The position numbers and the translations under genes are program-made. This document shows, one piece after another, positions 17,993 to 28,339 of a stretch of 64,000 nt of DNA. Under the pieces are notes generated by a model. It saw nothing but the letters and a program-made list of their open reading frames with translations, searched no databases and was not told the origin of the DNA. Position 1 is the first letter of the stretch. Each line of letters starts with the position of its first letter. The DNA lies in the NCBI RefSeq assembly GCF_003351865.1, contig NZ_CP022242.1, positions 558,001 through 622,000 on the forward strand. Reading direction: 5' to 3'. Origin of the DNA: Methanofervidicoccus sp. A16 (GTDB taxonomy: Archaea; AGJL01; Methanococci; Methanococcales; Methanococcaceae).

Positions 17993-20695
17993 TTATTCAT
18001 CTTCCTGCTTAGTTATCCTCTTTATCTCCTCTCTCAATTTCTTTTTTATCTCCTCAATATCCCCTAAATACTTACCCTGGGCTAGATCCTTTCTCCCTCC
18101 ACCCTTTCCAACTGTCCTTAATAAACTAACCATATCTACATTTACACCTTTACCACATTTACAGAGTATATACCCATCTTTATTAAGAAGAATTACTATA
18201 GTGTTATCCCCTACTAAGTTATCTGCAGTTGTCATAAGTTCCTTTGGAGTACCCTCTACCTCCTCTATTAACACTTGATAATTCCCTATCTCTCTGAACT
18301 TGTTTATCAACATATACCTCTTATACTCCCCTATCTTCTCCTCCAACTCCTCTATAACCTTCCTCTGCTTCTTCCACTCCTTGAAGAACCTCTCTACAGT
18401 CTTAGGTAGTTTCTCAACAGGCACCCCAAGTATCTCTGCAGACTTAAGTAGTATATCCTCCATGGCAGTTACTTCCCTAACTGTATTTATACCACTTGTA
18501 AATATCAACCTCTCCACACCGTCCTGCACCCTCTCACTTCTAAGTATCTTTATATATCCTACCTCCAAGGTACTCTCACAGTGAGTACCTCCACATGCCT
18601 CTACATCAACACCCTCTATCTCCACTATCCTCAATGTATTCCCTGGTACAACACCTCCCTGGTATATCTTAAAACCGTACTTCTGTTCCGCCTCGTTTCT
18701 ATCCATAAATCTAGATCTTACAGGTATATTCTCCAATACAATCTTATTTGCTAACTCCTCCATCCTCTTTAACTCCTCCCTGGATATTCTCTTGTAGTGG
18801 GTAATATCCAACCTCCCTCTCTCAGGATCTACGTCAGATCCTGCCTGCCATACATGTTTCCCTAACACCATCTGGGCGACAGCATTAATAATATGGGTTG
18901 CAGTGTGGTTTCTCATTAAGTTGATCCTCCTCTCCCAGTCTATAACACCTCTTACTACATCCCCCTTCTTCAACCCCTCTACACTGGAGAGTTTATGATA
19001 AACTATACCATCCTTCTTCTGCACATCTAAAACCCTCCTACCTCCAAGAGTTCCAGTATCACACTTCTGCCCCCCTCCTTCAGGGTAGAAGAGGGTTTTA
19101 TCTAAGATAACGTAGTTATCCACTATCTTCAATATCTTACCTTCAAATTCCCTCATCTTAGGATACCTGTAGAAGAGTAGTTGGGTTTCTTCAACATCTT
19201 CACCTACTGGAGGCAGATCCTTCTCCTTCTTCTTCTCTTCAGATCTCTTCCTCTCATGTCTCTCTGCAACTAAGGTGTAGAAGTTATCTGGAATTTCCAC
19301 CTTAACATCCTTTCCTATCTCCTTGACAACATCAACTACAACCTCTGGAGGTATTCCCTTACTGTCGTATAGATCTATTAGATCCTCGGTGGATATTTTC
19401 TTTTTCGATTTCAGGAGCCTCTCCACTATACCCCTACCTCTACTTACAGTCTCCCTGTACCTCTCCTCCTCTACTTTGATTACATCCATTATGTAGTCCC
19501 TCATCTCAAGTAGTTCTGGGTAGAGTTCCTTTAACTCCTCAAGGTGTAGATCTACTATCTCCCCAAGGGAGAGGGTAATACCTACTTTGTCCATGTACCT
19601 GAGGGTTTTCCTCAGGATGAGTCTTGCCAGGTAGCCATCTTTAACATTAGATGGAACTATACCATCTCCAAGCATAAATGCCAAACATCTCGTATGATCC
19701 CCTATGGCGTATATGTACTCTATAGGTGTAAGTATCCTGTCCAACTTCTCCACATCCATATTGAGCCTTTTGGCAACCTCCTTTCTAAGCACCTTAAGAT
19801 CTCCTGTATCCTCGATGTTCATAATGCCTGCAAGTGTAGCACTCTCCTTTAGTATCTCCTCCATATCTAAGGATTCCCCAGGGATGTTCTTAGCACTCTC
19901 CTTTAACCTCTCGATGATATTACCAAATAGGGCATCGTATACAGTAGGTGTTCCATGGGACACCCAGAGGAACCTCTCTATCCCATAACCTGTATCTACT
20001 ATCTTCAAGGGCATCTCCTTGTAAGTATCTCCTACCTTCTCGTACTTCATAAATACCAATGTAGCCAACTCTACACCATGGGAGATTACCTCATAACATG
20101 GCCCTGCATTTCCTCCCCCTTCCCACCAACTCTCTATAAAGGTTAAGGATTCCTCGGGAATACCTAACTCCTTCATGAAGTTAAAACATAGTTCTACAGT
20201 TTCATCTGTCCAGTAGATTTCTCTATCCTCTTTATTAAAGGCGTGGTGTCCTCCCATTGTAAAGGATGTTAGGTGCCTCCCAGTTCTTCCAACGTTGTCT
20301 ATATCGTTCAACCTAATACAGGGTTGGGCTATTACTAAGGGATTTGCCACAGGATCCACTATTCCCTTTGTAACCCATGGTTGAAATACTGCAATAGAGG
20401 CTATAGTTAATAATATATCGTCCCTCCATCTCCTTGCAGTTACAGGGTATCTCTTTACAGGTGTATGTCCATGCCTCTCGAAGAACTTTAAAAACGTTTT
20501 TACCATCTCTGTGTAGGAGTACTTTTTATTAGTTATTGGGTTTCCAATGAAGGAGTACATATCACAGGGACTGTCTCCACAGGTCTTTCTATCCTCATCT
20601 AAGGTCCAGAAGTACTGGCCACACTTTTCACATCTCTTTCTTACAAAACCTTTCTCTTCAAAGAGTTTTACCTTATAGTCGTGATCGATTTTCAT
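17993..20695 (-). CDS. alaS: Alanyl-tRNA synthetase (archaeal type)
   Basis: A 900-residue class II synthetase. The N-terminal half is the catalytic domain, with [12 protein letters not shown], the [10 protein letters not shown] block and [14 protein letters not shown]. The editing domain carries the zinc-binding NHTATHI and CGGTHCES motifs. A C-terminal coiled coil (about residues 770-800) precedes the DHHA1-type C-Ala region with the [10 protein letters not shown] motif. The length fits archaeal AlaRS. The ATG start at 20695 has GGTGACACT. A tRNA-Ala gene lies about 2 kb away. Single-gene unit as far as can be seen. Confidence 0.97.
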   Translation of the reverse strand: MKIDHDYKVKLFEEKGFVRKRCEKCGQYFWTLDEDRKTCGDSPCDMYSFIGNPITNKKYSYTEMVKTFLKFFERHGHTPVKRYPVTARRWRDDILLTIASIAVFQPWVTKGIVDPVANPLVIAQPCIRLNDIDNVGRTGRHLTSFTMGGHHAFNKEDREIYWTDETVELCFNFMKELGIPEESLTFIESWWEGGGNAGPCYEVISHGVELATLVFMKYEKVGDTYKEMPLKIVDTGYGIERFLWVSHGTPTVYDALFGNIIERLKESAKNIPGESLDMEEILKESATLAGIMNIEDTGDLKVLRKEVAKRLNMDVEKLDRILTPIEYIYAIGDHTRCLAFMLGDGIVPSNVKDGYLARLILRKTLRYMDKVGITLSLGEIVDLHLEELKELYPELLEMRDYIMDVIKVEEERYRETVSRGRGIVERLLKSKKKISTEDLIDLYDSKGIPPEVVVDVVKEIGKDVKVEIPDNFYTLVAERHERKRSEEKKKEKDLPPVGEDVEETQLLFYRYPKMREFEGKILKIVDNYVILDKTLFYPEGGGQKCDTGTLGGRRVLDVQKKDGIVYHKLSSVEGLKKGDVVRGVIDWERRINLMRNHTATHIINAVAQMVLGKHVWQAGSDVDPERGRLDITHYKRISREELKRMEELANKIVLENIPVRSRFMDRNEAEQKYGFKIYQGGVVPGNTLRIVEIEGVDVEACGGTHCESTLEVGYIKILRSERVQDGVERLIFTSGINTVREVTAMEDILLKSAEILGVPVEKLPKTVERFFKEWKKQRKVIEELEEKIGEYKRYMLINKFREIGNYQVLIEEVEGTPKELMTTADNLVGDNTIVILLNKDGYILCKCGKGVNVDMVSLLRTVGKGGGRKDLAQGKYLGDIEEIKKKLREEIKRITKQEDE

Positions 20696-21095
20696 AGTGT
20701 CACCTTTATTGGATAGGTAGTATTAACTAATATATTCTTAAATAATTTTAACCATCGACCATTAAGAAATTTCAATAAAAAATGATTATTTAAATAATTA
20801 TAAAAATAAAATAAATAATAAAAAAGATATTTTTAAAATACCTTAGGATGCTCTAAGTACTTAAGAGATAAGATAGATTTTGTAGGTTCTTTTTCTTACA
20901 AAGGTTTGTTAATCCTAAAAATATAATATGCAGATAGAGTTCTACCTATGTGTAAGAGGCATCCTTTTTTAAGACCTCACGATATTTCCAAAATTATTAT
21001 CTATTTTTTAATTTTTTATTATTTTTATTAATTTCATTATATTTATTATAAAATGTTATATTTATTAACTATTTTTTAATCATCTTTTCTAGTTT
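20696..21095. other. Gene-free gap with a degenerate repeat fragment
   Basis: This 400-base gap holds an AT-rich arm (about 20775-20830) and then ACCTTAGGATGCTCTAAG (about 20841-20858), whose GGATGCTCTAAG matches the type 1 MITE core. No intact end is visible, so this is at best a decayed copy. The alaS promoter lies at its left edge. Confidence 0.4.
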
Positions 21096-22352
21096 TTATT
21101 CATCATTAAGTACCTCATAATAGACCTTAGCCATATTTATCAGATCCTCTATCTTTATATGTTCATTAGGCTGATGTGCAGTCTCCTCACCTATTCCCCA
21201 CACCACAGTATCGTAGTTCTTATACCTCAGGAATGCCCCAATGGTGCCCCCTCCCATACCACAGAGAATAGGCTCCTTATTTAACACCTTTTTTATGGCT
21301 TTTCCTATCTCTTGGACGATCTCAGAGTCTTCAGGGGTTTTTGAAGGCTCTCCCCTCTGAAGTATCTCGTAATCTATGGAAACTTCATCAAGGGCTTCCC
21401 TATCGTAATGTATTAAATATCTATCGAGGTTTTTCTTGAAATCCTCTATAAATTCTTCGATATCTCTTAGAACCTCCTCAAGTTTGTAATCTGGTAGTAT
21501 CCTACAGTCAAAGGTGAATTCTATATACCCTGGAATGGTATTTACATTCTCTACGTTGTTGATTATCATAGTAGGTTCAAAGGTTGAGTAAGGGGGAGAG
21601 AAGAGAGGATCCTCCCTGTTGTACTTGGAGTAGAGTTTATTATAGAGATCCCTTATAAAGTTTGCACTTAATACGTTGGCATTTATTCCATCATTTGGGG
21701 TACTTCCATGGCACTGTTTTCCCTTAATCTTGAATCTTATCCAGAGTATCCCTTTCTCTGCGATCTCTATGTAATTACCCTCAGGAGTACCAAAGTCTGG
21801 TACTATTATTAGATCATCTTTGTTAAATACCTCCTCCTCGTACTTTAGGAGGTGTTGGATACCGTATCTACTACCACACTCCTCATCAGATAGGAATATT
21901 AAACTTAGGTTATACTTTGGATTAAATTCCTCACTTTCGAATATCATCTTTAAAAGTATCAGTGAGGACACTATCCCCTTGTGGTTATCTTCACTACCTC
22001 TCCCGTATATTTTTCCCTCTTTAATTCTCGGTTCATAGGGAGGAGATTCCCAGAGACTCAACTCACCCTCAGGTACTGTATCTATATGGGAGATAATATG
22101 TAAAGTTCTACCTCTATTAAAGTCGAATTTTGCAACAATATTTGGTCTAACTATTCCTTTTTCATCTACTACATCGTAGTTGACAATACGACAGTTTTTT
22201 ATCTTATATCTCTCTATATACTCCTTCAACTTATTTAAAATGTACTCTCCTTTTTCCTTCTCCCCAGTACCACCAAAGGCAGGGTTAACAGATTTTATTC
22301 TAATTAAATCGGAGGCTATTTCTATAGTCTCTTTAACTATATCTTTGTTCAT
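21096..22352 (-). CDS. M20-family metallopeptidase, DapE/ArgE-like
   Basis: A 418-residue M20 zinc hydrolase. Metal ligands expected of the family are visible: H in HIISHIDTVPEG, D in GRGSEDNHKG, the Glu pair in LSDEECGS, D in VPDFGTPEG and H in EETAHQPNEH. GMGGGTIGAFLR is the C-terminal family block. It may be succinyl-diaminopimelate desuccinylase, an acetylornithine deacetylase-like enzyme or a dipeptidase. Sequence alone does not decide, so no symbol is given. The longest frame starts at TTG 22394, but AGGGATAGT before ATG 22352 matches the spacing seen at other genes here and gives the usual family N terminus (MNKDIVKETIE). Confidence 0.75.
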   Translation of the reverse strand: MNKDIVKETIEIASDLIRIKSVNPAFGGTGEKEKGEYILNKLKEYIERYKIKNCRIVNYDVVDEKGIVRPNIVAKFDFNRGRTLHIISHIDTVPEGELSLWESPPYEPRIKEGKIYGRGSEDNHKGIVSSLILLKMIFESEEFNPKYNLSLIFLSDEECGSRYGIQHLLKYEEEVFNKDDLIIVPDFGTPEGNYIEIAEKGILWIRFKIKGKQCHGSTPNDGINANVLSANFIRDLYNKLYSKYNREDPLFSPPYSTFEPTMIINNVENVNTIPGYIEFTFDCRILPDYKLEEVLRDIEEFIEDFKKNLDRYLIHYDREALDEVSIDYEILQRGEPSKTPEDSEIVQEIGKAIKKVLNKEPILCGMGGGTIGAFLRYKNYDTVVWGIGEETAHQPNEHIKIEDLINMAKVYYEVLNDE

Positions 22353-22662
22353 ACTATCCCTTTTTAACAGATTCTCGTTATTAAAGTTGGTCAAAAAATG
22401 AGTTGATTAATACTATATTTTTATTAATATACTATTTATAAGATTTAAGAACTTTATAAAGTTCACTGAGAGAAAAATAGGAATTAACAGAACTCTACTA
22501 TTTTCCTTGTATCTTTAGAAAACCAGCAGGAATTTTTAGAATGATGTGTACTTTATCCTCTCTTTTTCAATTTTAATTTTTAAAATAGTAAAAATATATG
22601 CAAATATATAGATATAATGTTAAAAATAATTAAAAAAAATTAATAACAATACTACAAAAAAG
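22353..22662. other. Intergenic region between tRNA-Ala and the M20 peptidase
   Basis: This 310-base AT-rich gap holds the tRNA-Ala terminator at its right end. A patch around 22475-22550 (AGGAATTAACAGAACTC, AACCAGCAGGAATTT) is less AT-rich than its surroundings. No gene seen. Confidence 0.4.
22655..22662 (-). terminator. Oligo-T terminator of tRNA-Ala
   Basis: Directly after the encoded CCA the transcribed strand reads CTTTTTTG, a six-T run as expected for archaeal RNA polymerase termination. Confidence 0.6.
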
Positions 22663-22739
22663 TGGTGGACTGGGCGGGATTTGAACCCGCGGCCTCCGCA
22701 CAGCCAATGCGGCGATCTCCCAGACTGATCTACCAGCCC
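22663..22739 (-). tRNA. tRNA-Ala (anticodon GGC)
   Basis: A complete cloverleaf of 77 bases including an encoded CCA. The acceptor stem GGGCTGG pairs with CCAGTCC and contains the G3:U70 pair, the identity element for AlaRS. The D stem is GATC/GATC, the anticodon stem CCGCA/TGCGG with loop TTGGCTG (anticodon GGC, reads GCC and GCU), and the T stem GCGGG/CCCGC with loop TTCAAAT. The discriminator base is A. No intron. A TATA box and an oligo-T run flank it. Confidence 0.97.
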
Positions 22740-22742
22740 ACA

Positions 22743-22785
22743 GTGCGGGATATTTTAAGTTATTTCTCATATATATATTTTTCGG
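22743..22785 (-). promoter_or_regulatory. tRNA-Ala promoter
   Basis: On the minus strand, CGAAAAATATATATATGAG (about 22767-22785) is a BRE/TATA-type box centred about 35 bases before the mature 5' end. A TGC-like start context (CCCGCACTGT) just before the gene fits methanococcal tRNA promoters. Confidence 0.6.
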
Positions 22786-22790
22786 TGTTA

Positions 22791-23819
22791 CTATACTACT
22801 CCAAAGTAGTAGTGAAGTATCAACACCACCAGGTACCCTACAAGTACAAAGGGCACAAAGGGATATGTTGTAATTAGAGTTAATTCATCTACAGGTATCT
22901 TACCTTCCCTGTGCAACCTCTGTAGAAGTTCTAGGTCCTCCTTCTTTAGCCCATCTCCATCTGTTAAGATGATCTTATCGTAGTCCCCCTTTTTCCCCAT
23001 CTCCATATCTACCATTATCTTAAACCTCCTCCACAATCCAGCCCCTTCCACCTTAGCCCTCCCATCCTTTATGAAGATGATATCCCTCAGTATATCTCCC
23101 TCCTTCAACTGAGGTATAGGTTTTTTTACAGATACCTCGGCACCAGTTAATGCGTATATTACTATAGATATAAGGATGAATTCAAATACACATATTACAA
23201 AGGATATCAGGAGGTTGTTGTCTGTAAAGTAATTTCTATCTATCACATAGATACCAAGGAGGTAGAGAGGGGTTAAATAACTTAATTTGTTTATCATCTC
23301 TCTGTACCATGGTATCTTCCTGGAGATAAATATAGAGGCGATTACATACATCCAGAGGAGGAGGGAGGCGTAGGGTACTTTATATTTATAAAATAGATAC
23401 GTCAGAAAGCCATAAAATACACTTAAACCTAAGGAAGATGGTATAATACTCTTCCAGTACTTTCTAAGGATGTTTATTAAAGGGAAGAAGGCTACAATTA
23501 CGGCACTTATACCTATCAAGAGGAGTATAGGTATCGGCACGTATAATATCTTACCTCCATAGGAGAATATAGGTGCCAAAGTGGTAAATATCTTTACATC
23601 TCCCCCTCCCATACCTATACCTAGTATGAGGCAGAGTATTAACGTGGCAAAAAAGGAAATAATGGCATCTAATCCAAAGAGGTAATAGCCAACTGGTAGG
23701 TTTATCAACAACATAAGGATAACAACAGTATGAGGTATCTCCCTAGTTTTAATATCAGTATATGAGGCTATTAAAAGGAGAATGAAGTTGATAAAATATA
23801 CTACTGTCAGGATGTCCAT
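22791..23819 (-). CDS. Archaeal prepilin peptidase, EppA-like
   Basis: A 342-residue A24-family aspartic membrane protease that would cleave class III signal peptides of type IV-like pilins. Catalytic aspartates are Asp22 (YTDIKTREIP) and Asp74 in the GxGD-type motif GMGGGDVKIF. About seven to nine hydrophobic helices are visible. A soluble insert (about 237-315, with KPIPQLKEGD and the ILTDGDGLKKEDLE segment) precedes a final helix. Methanococcal FlaK is much shorter (about 230 residues), so the length and insert favour the pilin-specific EppA. No pilin gene is in the window. ATG start at 23819 with GGTGGAAAA. Confidence 0.78.
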   Translation of the reverse strand: MDILTVVYFINFILLLIASYTDIKTREIPHTVVILMLLINLPVGYYLFGLDAIISFFATLILCLILGIGMGGGDVKIFTTLAPIFSYGGKILYVPIPILLLIGISAVIVAFFPLINILRKYWKSIIPSSLGLSVFYGFLTYLFYKYKVPYASLLLWMYVIASIFISRKIPWYREMINKLSYLTPLYLLGIYVIDRNYFTDNNLLISFVICVFEFILISIVIYALTGAEVSVKKPIPQLKEGDILRDIIFIKDGRAKVEGAGLWRRFKIMVDMEMGKKGDYDKIILTDGDGLKKEDLELLQRLHREGKIPVDELTLITTYPFVPFVLVGYLVVLILHYYFGVV

Positions 23820-24022
23820 TTTTCCACCTGAGATATAGTAATTTTATAAATATTTTAGAATAAAACTATAAAAATCATGATAATGATTAAAATGGGATAT
23901 TAATAAAAAATCCAGTCTCTATTTTTAAAATATCATTATAAAAATAATGAGAATAATTATAAAAATATAAAATAAAATAAAAAAATAATAAAAAGACAGA
24001 AACAAAAAATATAATTTTCTAG

Positions 24023-24308
24023 ACCCTAGTTCCCATCAAAAGGATAGTTTAAAGAATAATAAAAATAATTATAAAAATAATAATATTTTAAAATAAAAAC
24101 TTCTATCTTTTAAAAAGAAGATTGGAGGAGAATGATCCTCTGAATATTTTTTAATACAGGAATTTGGAATAGGATTTTTCTATCTTACCTAAGGGTTCGG
24201 AAAGATCTTAGAATATCTAAATATTTTTAATTGATTATTTAATTATGATTTTTACTATAATAATTATCTTTTTATTATTCTTTAATTACTACTGATGGGA
24301 ACTAAGGT
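24023..24308. mobile_element. MITE-like element, core type 2
   Basis: The left end is ACCCTAGTTCCCATCAAAAG and the right end, read in reverse, ACCTTAGTTCCCATCAGTAG. Both continue into an arm containing AAAGAATAATAAAAA. The core includes AAGATTGGAGGAGAATGATC and TAAGGGTTCGGAAAGATC, repeated at 27781-28280, 47727-48218, 51276-51555 (inverted) and 58320-58640. It lies in the gap between ychF and the prepilin peptidase. No open frame. Confidence 0.7.
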
Positions 24309-24429
24309 AGTAATCCTACTTGTTTCTCCAGTGTCCAATATAGAAAGAAAAGGTTATATTTTATTTTTCTGCTATAATAATCATTATTTTTATTATTCTT
24401 CTAATTACAATCTTGATGGGAACTGAGGT
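24309..24429. mobile_element. Adjoining MITE module with an outer terminal repeat
   Basis: It starts exactly at the right end of the type 2 element with AGTAATCCTACTTG, includes TTTCTCCAGTGTCCAATATAG, and ends in a terminal repeat (reverse reading ACCTCAGTTCCCATCAAGAT). The same module with the same junction follows the type 2 element at 48005-48148, so the two parts probably form one composite. Confidence 0.6.
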
Positions 24430-24481
24430 AATTTTCTAGTTTAAATCTTTATGTACTCTATAATTATTTATCATAATCACT

Positions 24482-25669
24482 TTACTTAGCAGATACTATC
24501 TTTATAATATCTCCATCCTTTAACTGGTAATCTGCTCCAACTCTCATCTTCCTCCTTGCATCTATAGCGTATATAAATTTATCCCCTATCTCTGTATGTA
24601 TCATATATGCCAAATCTCTAGCTGTAGTCCCCCTCTTTACCAGAAAACTATCAGGGAGTACGTTGCCCTTCTTATCTGAGTACTTATTCTCATCCTCTAC
24701 AGGATAGACAACTATCATATCTAGGAGATCGAAGTATGCCCTGTTGAGGATCTCCTGCACCCCTGTACTACCGTACTTTTTTAGATAATCCCTGATATAC
24801 TCCAAGGCGTTCCTCTGGGCATCGTTTAATGAATTACTAACTATCTCAAAGTCATTTTTTACCCTGTCGTACTTTATCAACCCTGCCTTCTCCGCCCTCC
24901 TTAATGCCAGTTCTATCTCCGCAGATGTAGGTATAACTATGTAGTCCTTAAATTCCCTCTTTAACCTCTTAATATTCTCCTGGGCATCTGGATGATCAGC
25001 CTTATTTGCAGCAATGATCATAGGTTTAGAGAGTTTTCTCAAGGTTCCTGCCAAGTTCTGTAGATCCTCCTCACTCCATCTCTGAGGATTCTCATCTAAA
25101 CTAAGGGTATTTATAGCACTTTTTACCTGATCCTCTGAAATGTTTAAACCACTAAGTTGTTCAGCGATAACCTTAACGATGTTCTTCTGTTGCTGTCCCC
25201 TCCTGGCCAACTTATCCCAGTTCTTGGAGAGTATTCCATATATCCACATATCTAACTCTTTAAGTAAAAACTTTACATCCTCCACAGGATCGTGATTCTC
25301 AGTAGGGTTTCCCTCTAGATCTGTTTTACCACTTGCATCTACCACCAATACAAGGGCATCAGCCTGTCTTAGATCGTCTAAGAATTTATTTCCCATCCCT
25401 TTTCCCTTATGAGCCTCTGGAACAAGTCCTGCAACATCTACAATTTCCACAGGGATATGTCTTATACCATCTATACACTTGGAGTTTTGAGGATTACATT
25501 TAAGGTTCAACTCCTTACATGGGCAAGGTGTAGTAATATAGGATATTCCAACATTTGGATCGATAGTTGTAAAGGGGTAGTTGGCAATATCTACAGTTTT
25601 CTCTGTCATTGCATTGAATAGTGTAGATTTCCCTACGTTTGGTTTTCCTACAAGTCCTAATATCGCCAT
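24482..25669 (-). CDS. YchF/OLA1-type GTPase
   Basis: A 395-residue Obg-related P-loop NTPase. The N-terminal G1 motif GLVGKPNVGKS (5-15), the switch region DIANYPFTTIDPN, the G3 region VDVAGLVPEAHKGKGMGNKF and G4 NKAD are all seen. A coiled coil precedes a C-terminal TGS domain ending in LKDGDIIKIVSAK. YchF-type proteins bind ribosomes and in many lineages prefer ATP; nucleotide preference cannot be read here. The archaeal form carries a cysteine-rich insert in the G domain (CPCKELNLKCNPQNSKC), a possible metal site. ATG start at 25669. It stands alone on the minus strand. Confidence 0.92.
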   Translation of the reverse strand: MAILGLVGKPNVGKSTLFNAMTEKTVDIANYPFTTIDPNVGISYITTPCPCKELNLKCNPQNSKCIDGIRHIPVEIVDVAGLVPEAHKGKGMGNKFLDDLRQADALVLVVDASGKTDLEGNPTENHDPVEDVKFLLKELDMWIYGILSKNWDKLARRGQQQKNIVKVIAEQLSGLNISEDQVKSAINTLSLDENPQRWSEEDLQNLAGTLRKLSKPMIIAANKADHPDAQENIKRLKREFKDYIVIPTSAEIELALRRAEKAGLIKYDRVKNDFEIVSNSLNDAQRNALEYIRDYLKKYGSTGVQEILNRAYFDLLDMIVVYPVEDENKYSDKKGNVLPDSFLVKRGTTARDLAYMIHTEIGDKFIYAIDARRKMRVGADYQLKDGDIIKIVSAK

Positions 25670-25768
25670 ATTTTCACTTGTTGTAATTTTTTGATCTTGA
25701 ATCCAATTAAGTAGGATTAGAAGAAATATAAAAATAAAAATAGTTATAATTATTTTTCTTTTAATAAA

Positions 25769-26482
25769 TTATAACAGTCCCTTACCATACTTACTTACAA
25801 AGTTGTAAATAACCAGTAGTAGCAGTAAGATCCATACCCCCATAAGTATTATTCCTTCTCTCCTGTAAAGTTTATAATTTAGAGGGTATAAGGCATTACA
25901 TCCAGCAGGTGTTAAAGAGTCTCCCAATATATGGGAGAAGTAACCGATACCTACAGGTACTATATAGTGATACATACCGGGGAAATTTATTAAAGGGTGT
26001 TTTACACCTGAGAAGATGAGATATATCACGATCCATACAAAGATACATATAGGAATTACCTTACCTAGGATCTTCTCACTACTTACCATACTCAGGGCTA
26101 TTATCCCTGCAATTATTGGAGAGAACACTGAAAGTTTATAGGCTAAAAACCCTAAGATGGCAGAAACCACAAGCATACATAAGAATGTATGGGTTATACC
26201 TCTGTGGTTGGCAAAGTATGGTATTAGGTACAGTATCAGTACTGCAGTGGATACTACAAAGAAACCTATGTCGAAGTAGGAAGGTTTAAAAAGATAGAGT
26301 AATATATTAATTAATACTAAACCTCCTGAGAGATATATACCTCTATTTACGATCTCCGATTTTACGTCATGATCTAAATCTGGATAGAGGGCACCTGCAA
26401 CTAGGAGGAATACCTGCTCTGGAGAGGATATAAAGGGCAATCCCATAGCCAATCCAAGAATTGTATGTCCCTTCCACATCAT
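25769..26482 (-). CDS. DUF457/YdjM-like membrane-bound metal-dependent hydrolase
   Basis: A 237-residue polytopic membrane protein with about seven hydrophobic helices. Conserved polar residues of the family sit at membrane edges: WKGHTILGLAMG near the N terminus, ALYPDLDHD (about 32-40), NHRGITHTF (about 92-100) and GDSLTPAGC (about 188-196). They resemble the metal-binding His/Asp set of the DUF457/YdjM family. The substrate is unknown. The start is the ATG pair at 26482 or 26479 after GGTAAAATT. It is divergent from sucC, about 95 bases apart. Confidence 0.8.
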   Translation of the reverse strand: MMWKGHTILGLAMGLPFISSPEQVFLLVAGALYPDLDHDVKSEIVNRGIYLSGGLVLINILLYLFKPSYFDIGFFVVSTAVLILYLIPYFANHRGITHTFLCMLVVSAILGFLAYKLSVFSPIIAGIIALSMVSSEKILGKVIPICIFVWIVIYLIFSGVKHPLINFPGMYHYIVPVGIGYFSHILGDSLTPAGCNALYPLNYKLYRREGIILMGVWILLLLLVIYNFVSKYGKGLL

Positions 26483-26576
26483 AATTTTACCTTTGTTTAT
26501 TTCTAAGTTAAATTAATAAAGAGCAATGACTATCATAATCCTTATTATTTTTAACTATTAATAACTAGGTGAAGGT

Positions 26577-27662
26577 ATGAAGTTGCACGAGTACGAGGCC
26601 AAGGAGATCTTTAAGGAGTATGGAATACCAGTTCCAAAGGGTTTTATAACATCAGGGAAGGTTGAGAAAATAGACGGTCCAGTTGTAATTAAAGCCCAGG
26701 TTTTAGTGGGAGGTAGAGGTAAGGCTGGAGGTGTATTATTCGCCGATACCGTGGAGGAGGCGAATAGGAAAATTGAGGAGTTACTGAATAAAAGTATAAA
26801 GGGAGAGAAGGTAGAGAAGGTACTTATAGAGGAGAAAATACCTATTAAAAAGGAGTACTACCTAAGTGTAGTTATAGATAGGGTAGAGAAGAAACCCCTT
26901 ATTCTATTCTCCACAGAGGGAGGGGTGGATATAGAGGAGGTTGCCCAGAGAAACCCTGAGAAGATAGTAAGGTACTACGTAGATCCACAGGAGGGGTTTC
27001 TACCCTATATGATCAGGGGGGTGTTGAAGGATCTCGGTTTGCCCTCCCAGGAGATACCTAAGGTTGCAGATGTTATATACAGGGTGTATAAGATATTCAG
27101 GGAGAGGGACGCCACCCTTGTGGAGATAAATCCACTGGTGATTACAGAGGATGGAAAGGTTGTGGCTGTGGATGGGGTGATACATCTAGATGATGACGCC
27201 CACTTTAGACAGGATTACAGTAGATTCGAGGAGTATAGAAAGAGGGAGAACCTACCCTTTGCCTATGTAGAACTGGAGGGGGATATTGGAGTTATAGGGA
27301 ATGGGGCAGGTTTAACCTTGGCAAGTATGGATATAATAAAGGAGTACGGTGGTAATCCTGCATGTTTCCTAGATATTGGAGGGGGAGCCAGTGAGGATAT
27401 TGTTAAAAAGGCCCTTGAGAAGGTCCTTGAGAGGGAGGATATAAGAGGGGTGTTTATAAACATAATGGCGGGAATTACCAGATGTGATGAGGTTGCAAGG
27501 GGGATAGTGGAGGTACTGAAGAAACACCCTGATGTGAAATTTTCAGTTAGGATGATAGGTACCAACGAGGAGGAGGGTAGAAGGATACTTATGGAGAATG
27601 GCATACCTGTTGAGGATTCTATGGAGGAGGCTGCTAAGAAGTTGATAGAGATGTTAAATTAA
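26577..27662 (+). CDS. sucC: Succinyl-CoA synthetase, beta subunit
   Basis: A 361-residue ATP-grasp CoA ligase subunit. HEYEAKEIFKEYGIP at the N terminus, VLVGGRGKAGGV, VEINPLV and the CoA-ligase domain block LDIGGGASED are family signatures. In methanogens it interconverts succinate and succinyl-CoA in the partial citric acid pathway. The usual partner sucD is not next to it or elsewhere in the window, as in other Methanococcales where the two are unlinked. The ATG start at 26577 has GGTGAAGGT. The length is slightly below the bacterial 388 residues, normal for methanogens. Confidence 0.93.
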   Translation: MKLHEYEAKEIFKEYGIPVPKGFITSGKVEKIDGPVVIKAQVLVGGRGKAGGVLFADTVEEANRKIEELLNKSIKGEKVEKVLIEEKIPIKKEYYLSVVIDRVEKKPLILFSTEGGVDIEEVAQRNPEKIVRYYVDPQEGFLPYMIRGVLKDLGLPSQEIPKVADVIYRVYKIFRERDATLVEINPLVITEDGKVVAVDGVIHLDDDAHFRQDYSRFEEYRKRENLPFAYVELEGDIGVIGNGAGLTLASMDIIKEYGGNPACFLDIGGGASEDIVKKALEKVLEREDIRGVFINIMAGITRCDEVARGIVEVLKKHPDVKFSVRMIGTNEEEGRRILMENGIPVEDSMEEAAKKLIEMLN

Positions 27663-27780
27663 AAATTATAATAAATTATAATTATTATTATGGTAATAAA
27701 AACCTTTAAGAGAAATTAATAACAAAATAATAAATTAATAATAAATGATGATAATTATCCATAAATAATAAAAATATAAT

Positions 27781-28280
27781 AACCCTAGTTCCCACCAAAG
27801 TAATAATATAAAAAATAATAATAAAAACCCTAATTCCCATCAAAGCAATAATTTAAATAATAAAAATAATTATAAAAATAGTAAGATAAAAATAAAGAAA
27901 ATGTTTTTAAAATAAAAACTTCTATTAATCTCAGATATAACATTTTAAAAATAAGATTGGAGGAGAATGATCCTCTGGATACCTTCTAATATAGTAGATA
28001 TCAGAATAAGATCTCCTATCTTAACTAAGTATTCAGAAAGATCCTAAGGGTATTCAATATTTTTATATTGGTTATTTTCATTCTTCTTTTAATCACTACT
28101 TGGTAGGAACTAAGGTATTATATTTTTAATCACTATCTTGATGGGAATTGGGGTATTTTAATATTTTCTTAATCTTTTTATTATTTTTATTATTTAAATT
28201 ATTGCTTTGATAGGAATTAAGGTTTTTTATAATTATTCCCATTATTATTTTTTAAACAATTACTTCGATAAAACTAAGGT
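27781..28280. mobile_element. Stack of MITE-like ends around a type 2 core
   Basis: Two left ends (27782, ACCCTAGTTCCCACCAAAG; 27827, ACCCTAATTCCCATCAAAG) precede a type 2 core (about 27905-28075). Four right ends in a row follow, ending near 28116, 28154, 28223 and 28280. This looks like nested or successive insertions. The last end stops at the TATA-like TTTATAAATAT of carB1. The whole region fills the sucC-carB1 gap. Confidence 0.65.
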
Positions 28281-28339
28281 TTATAAATATATTAACCCAT
28301 AAAAATATAATAAACTGTTATTCTTTTAGAGGTGAAATT
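28279..28339 (+). promoter_or_regulatory. Probable carB1 promoter next to a MITE end
   Basis: GGTTTATAAATATATT (about 28278-28293) is a good archaeal TATA box, placed about 50 bases before the TTG start. GAGGTGAAATT is the ribosome binding site. The outermost MITE-like end (CGATAAAACTAAGGT) runs directly into the TATA box. Confidence 0.5.

Noticed and set aside
27781-28280. Possible CRISPR array
   Set aside because: There are several repeats, but they are inverted ends with unequal spacing and AT-rich arms, not direct repeats with unique spacers.
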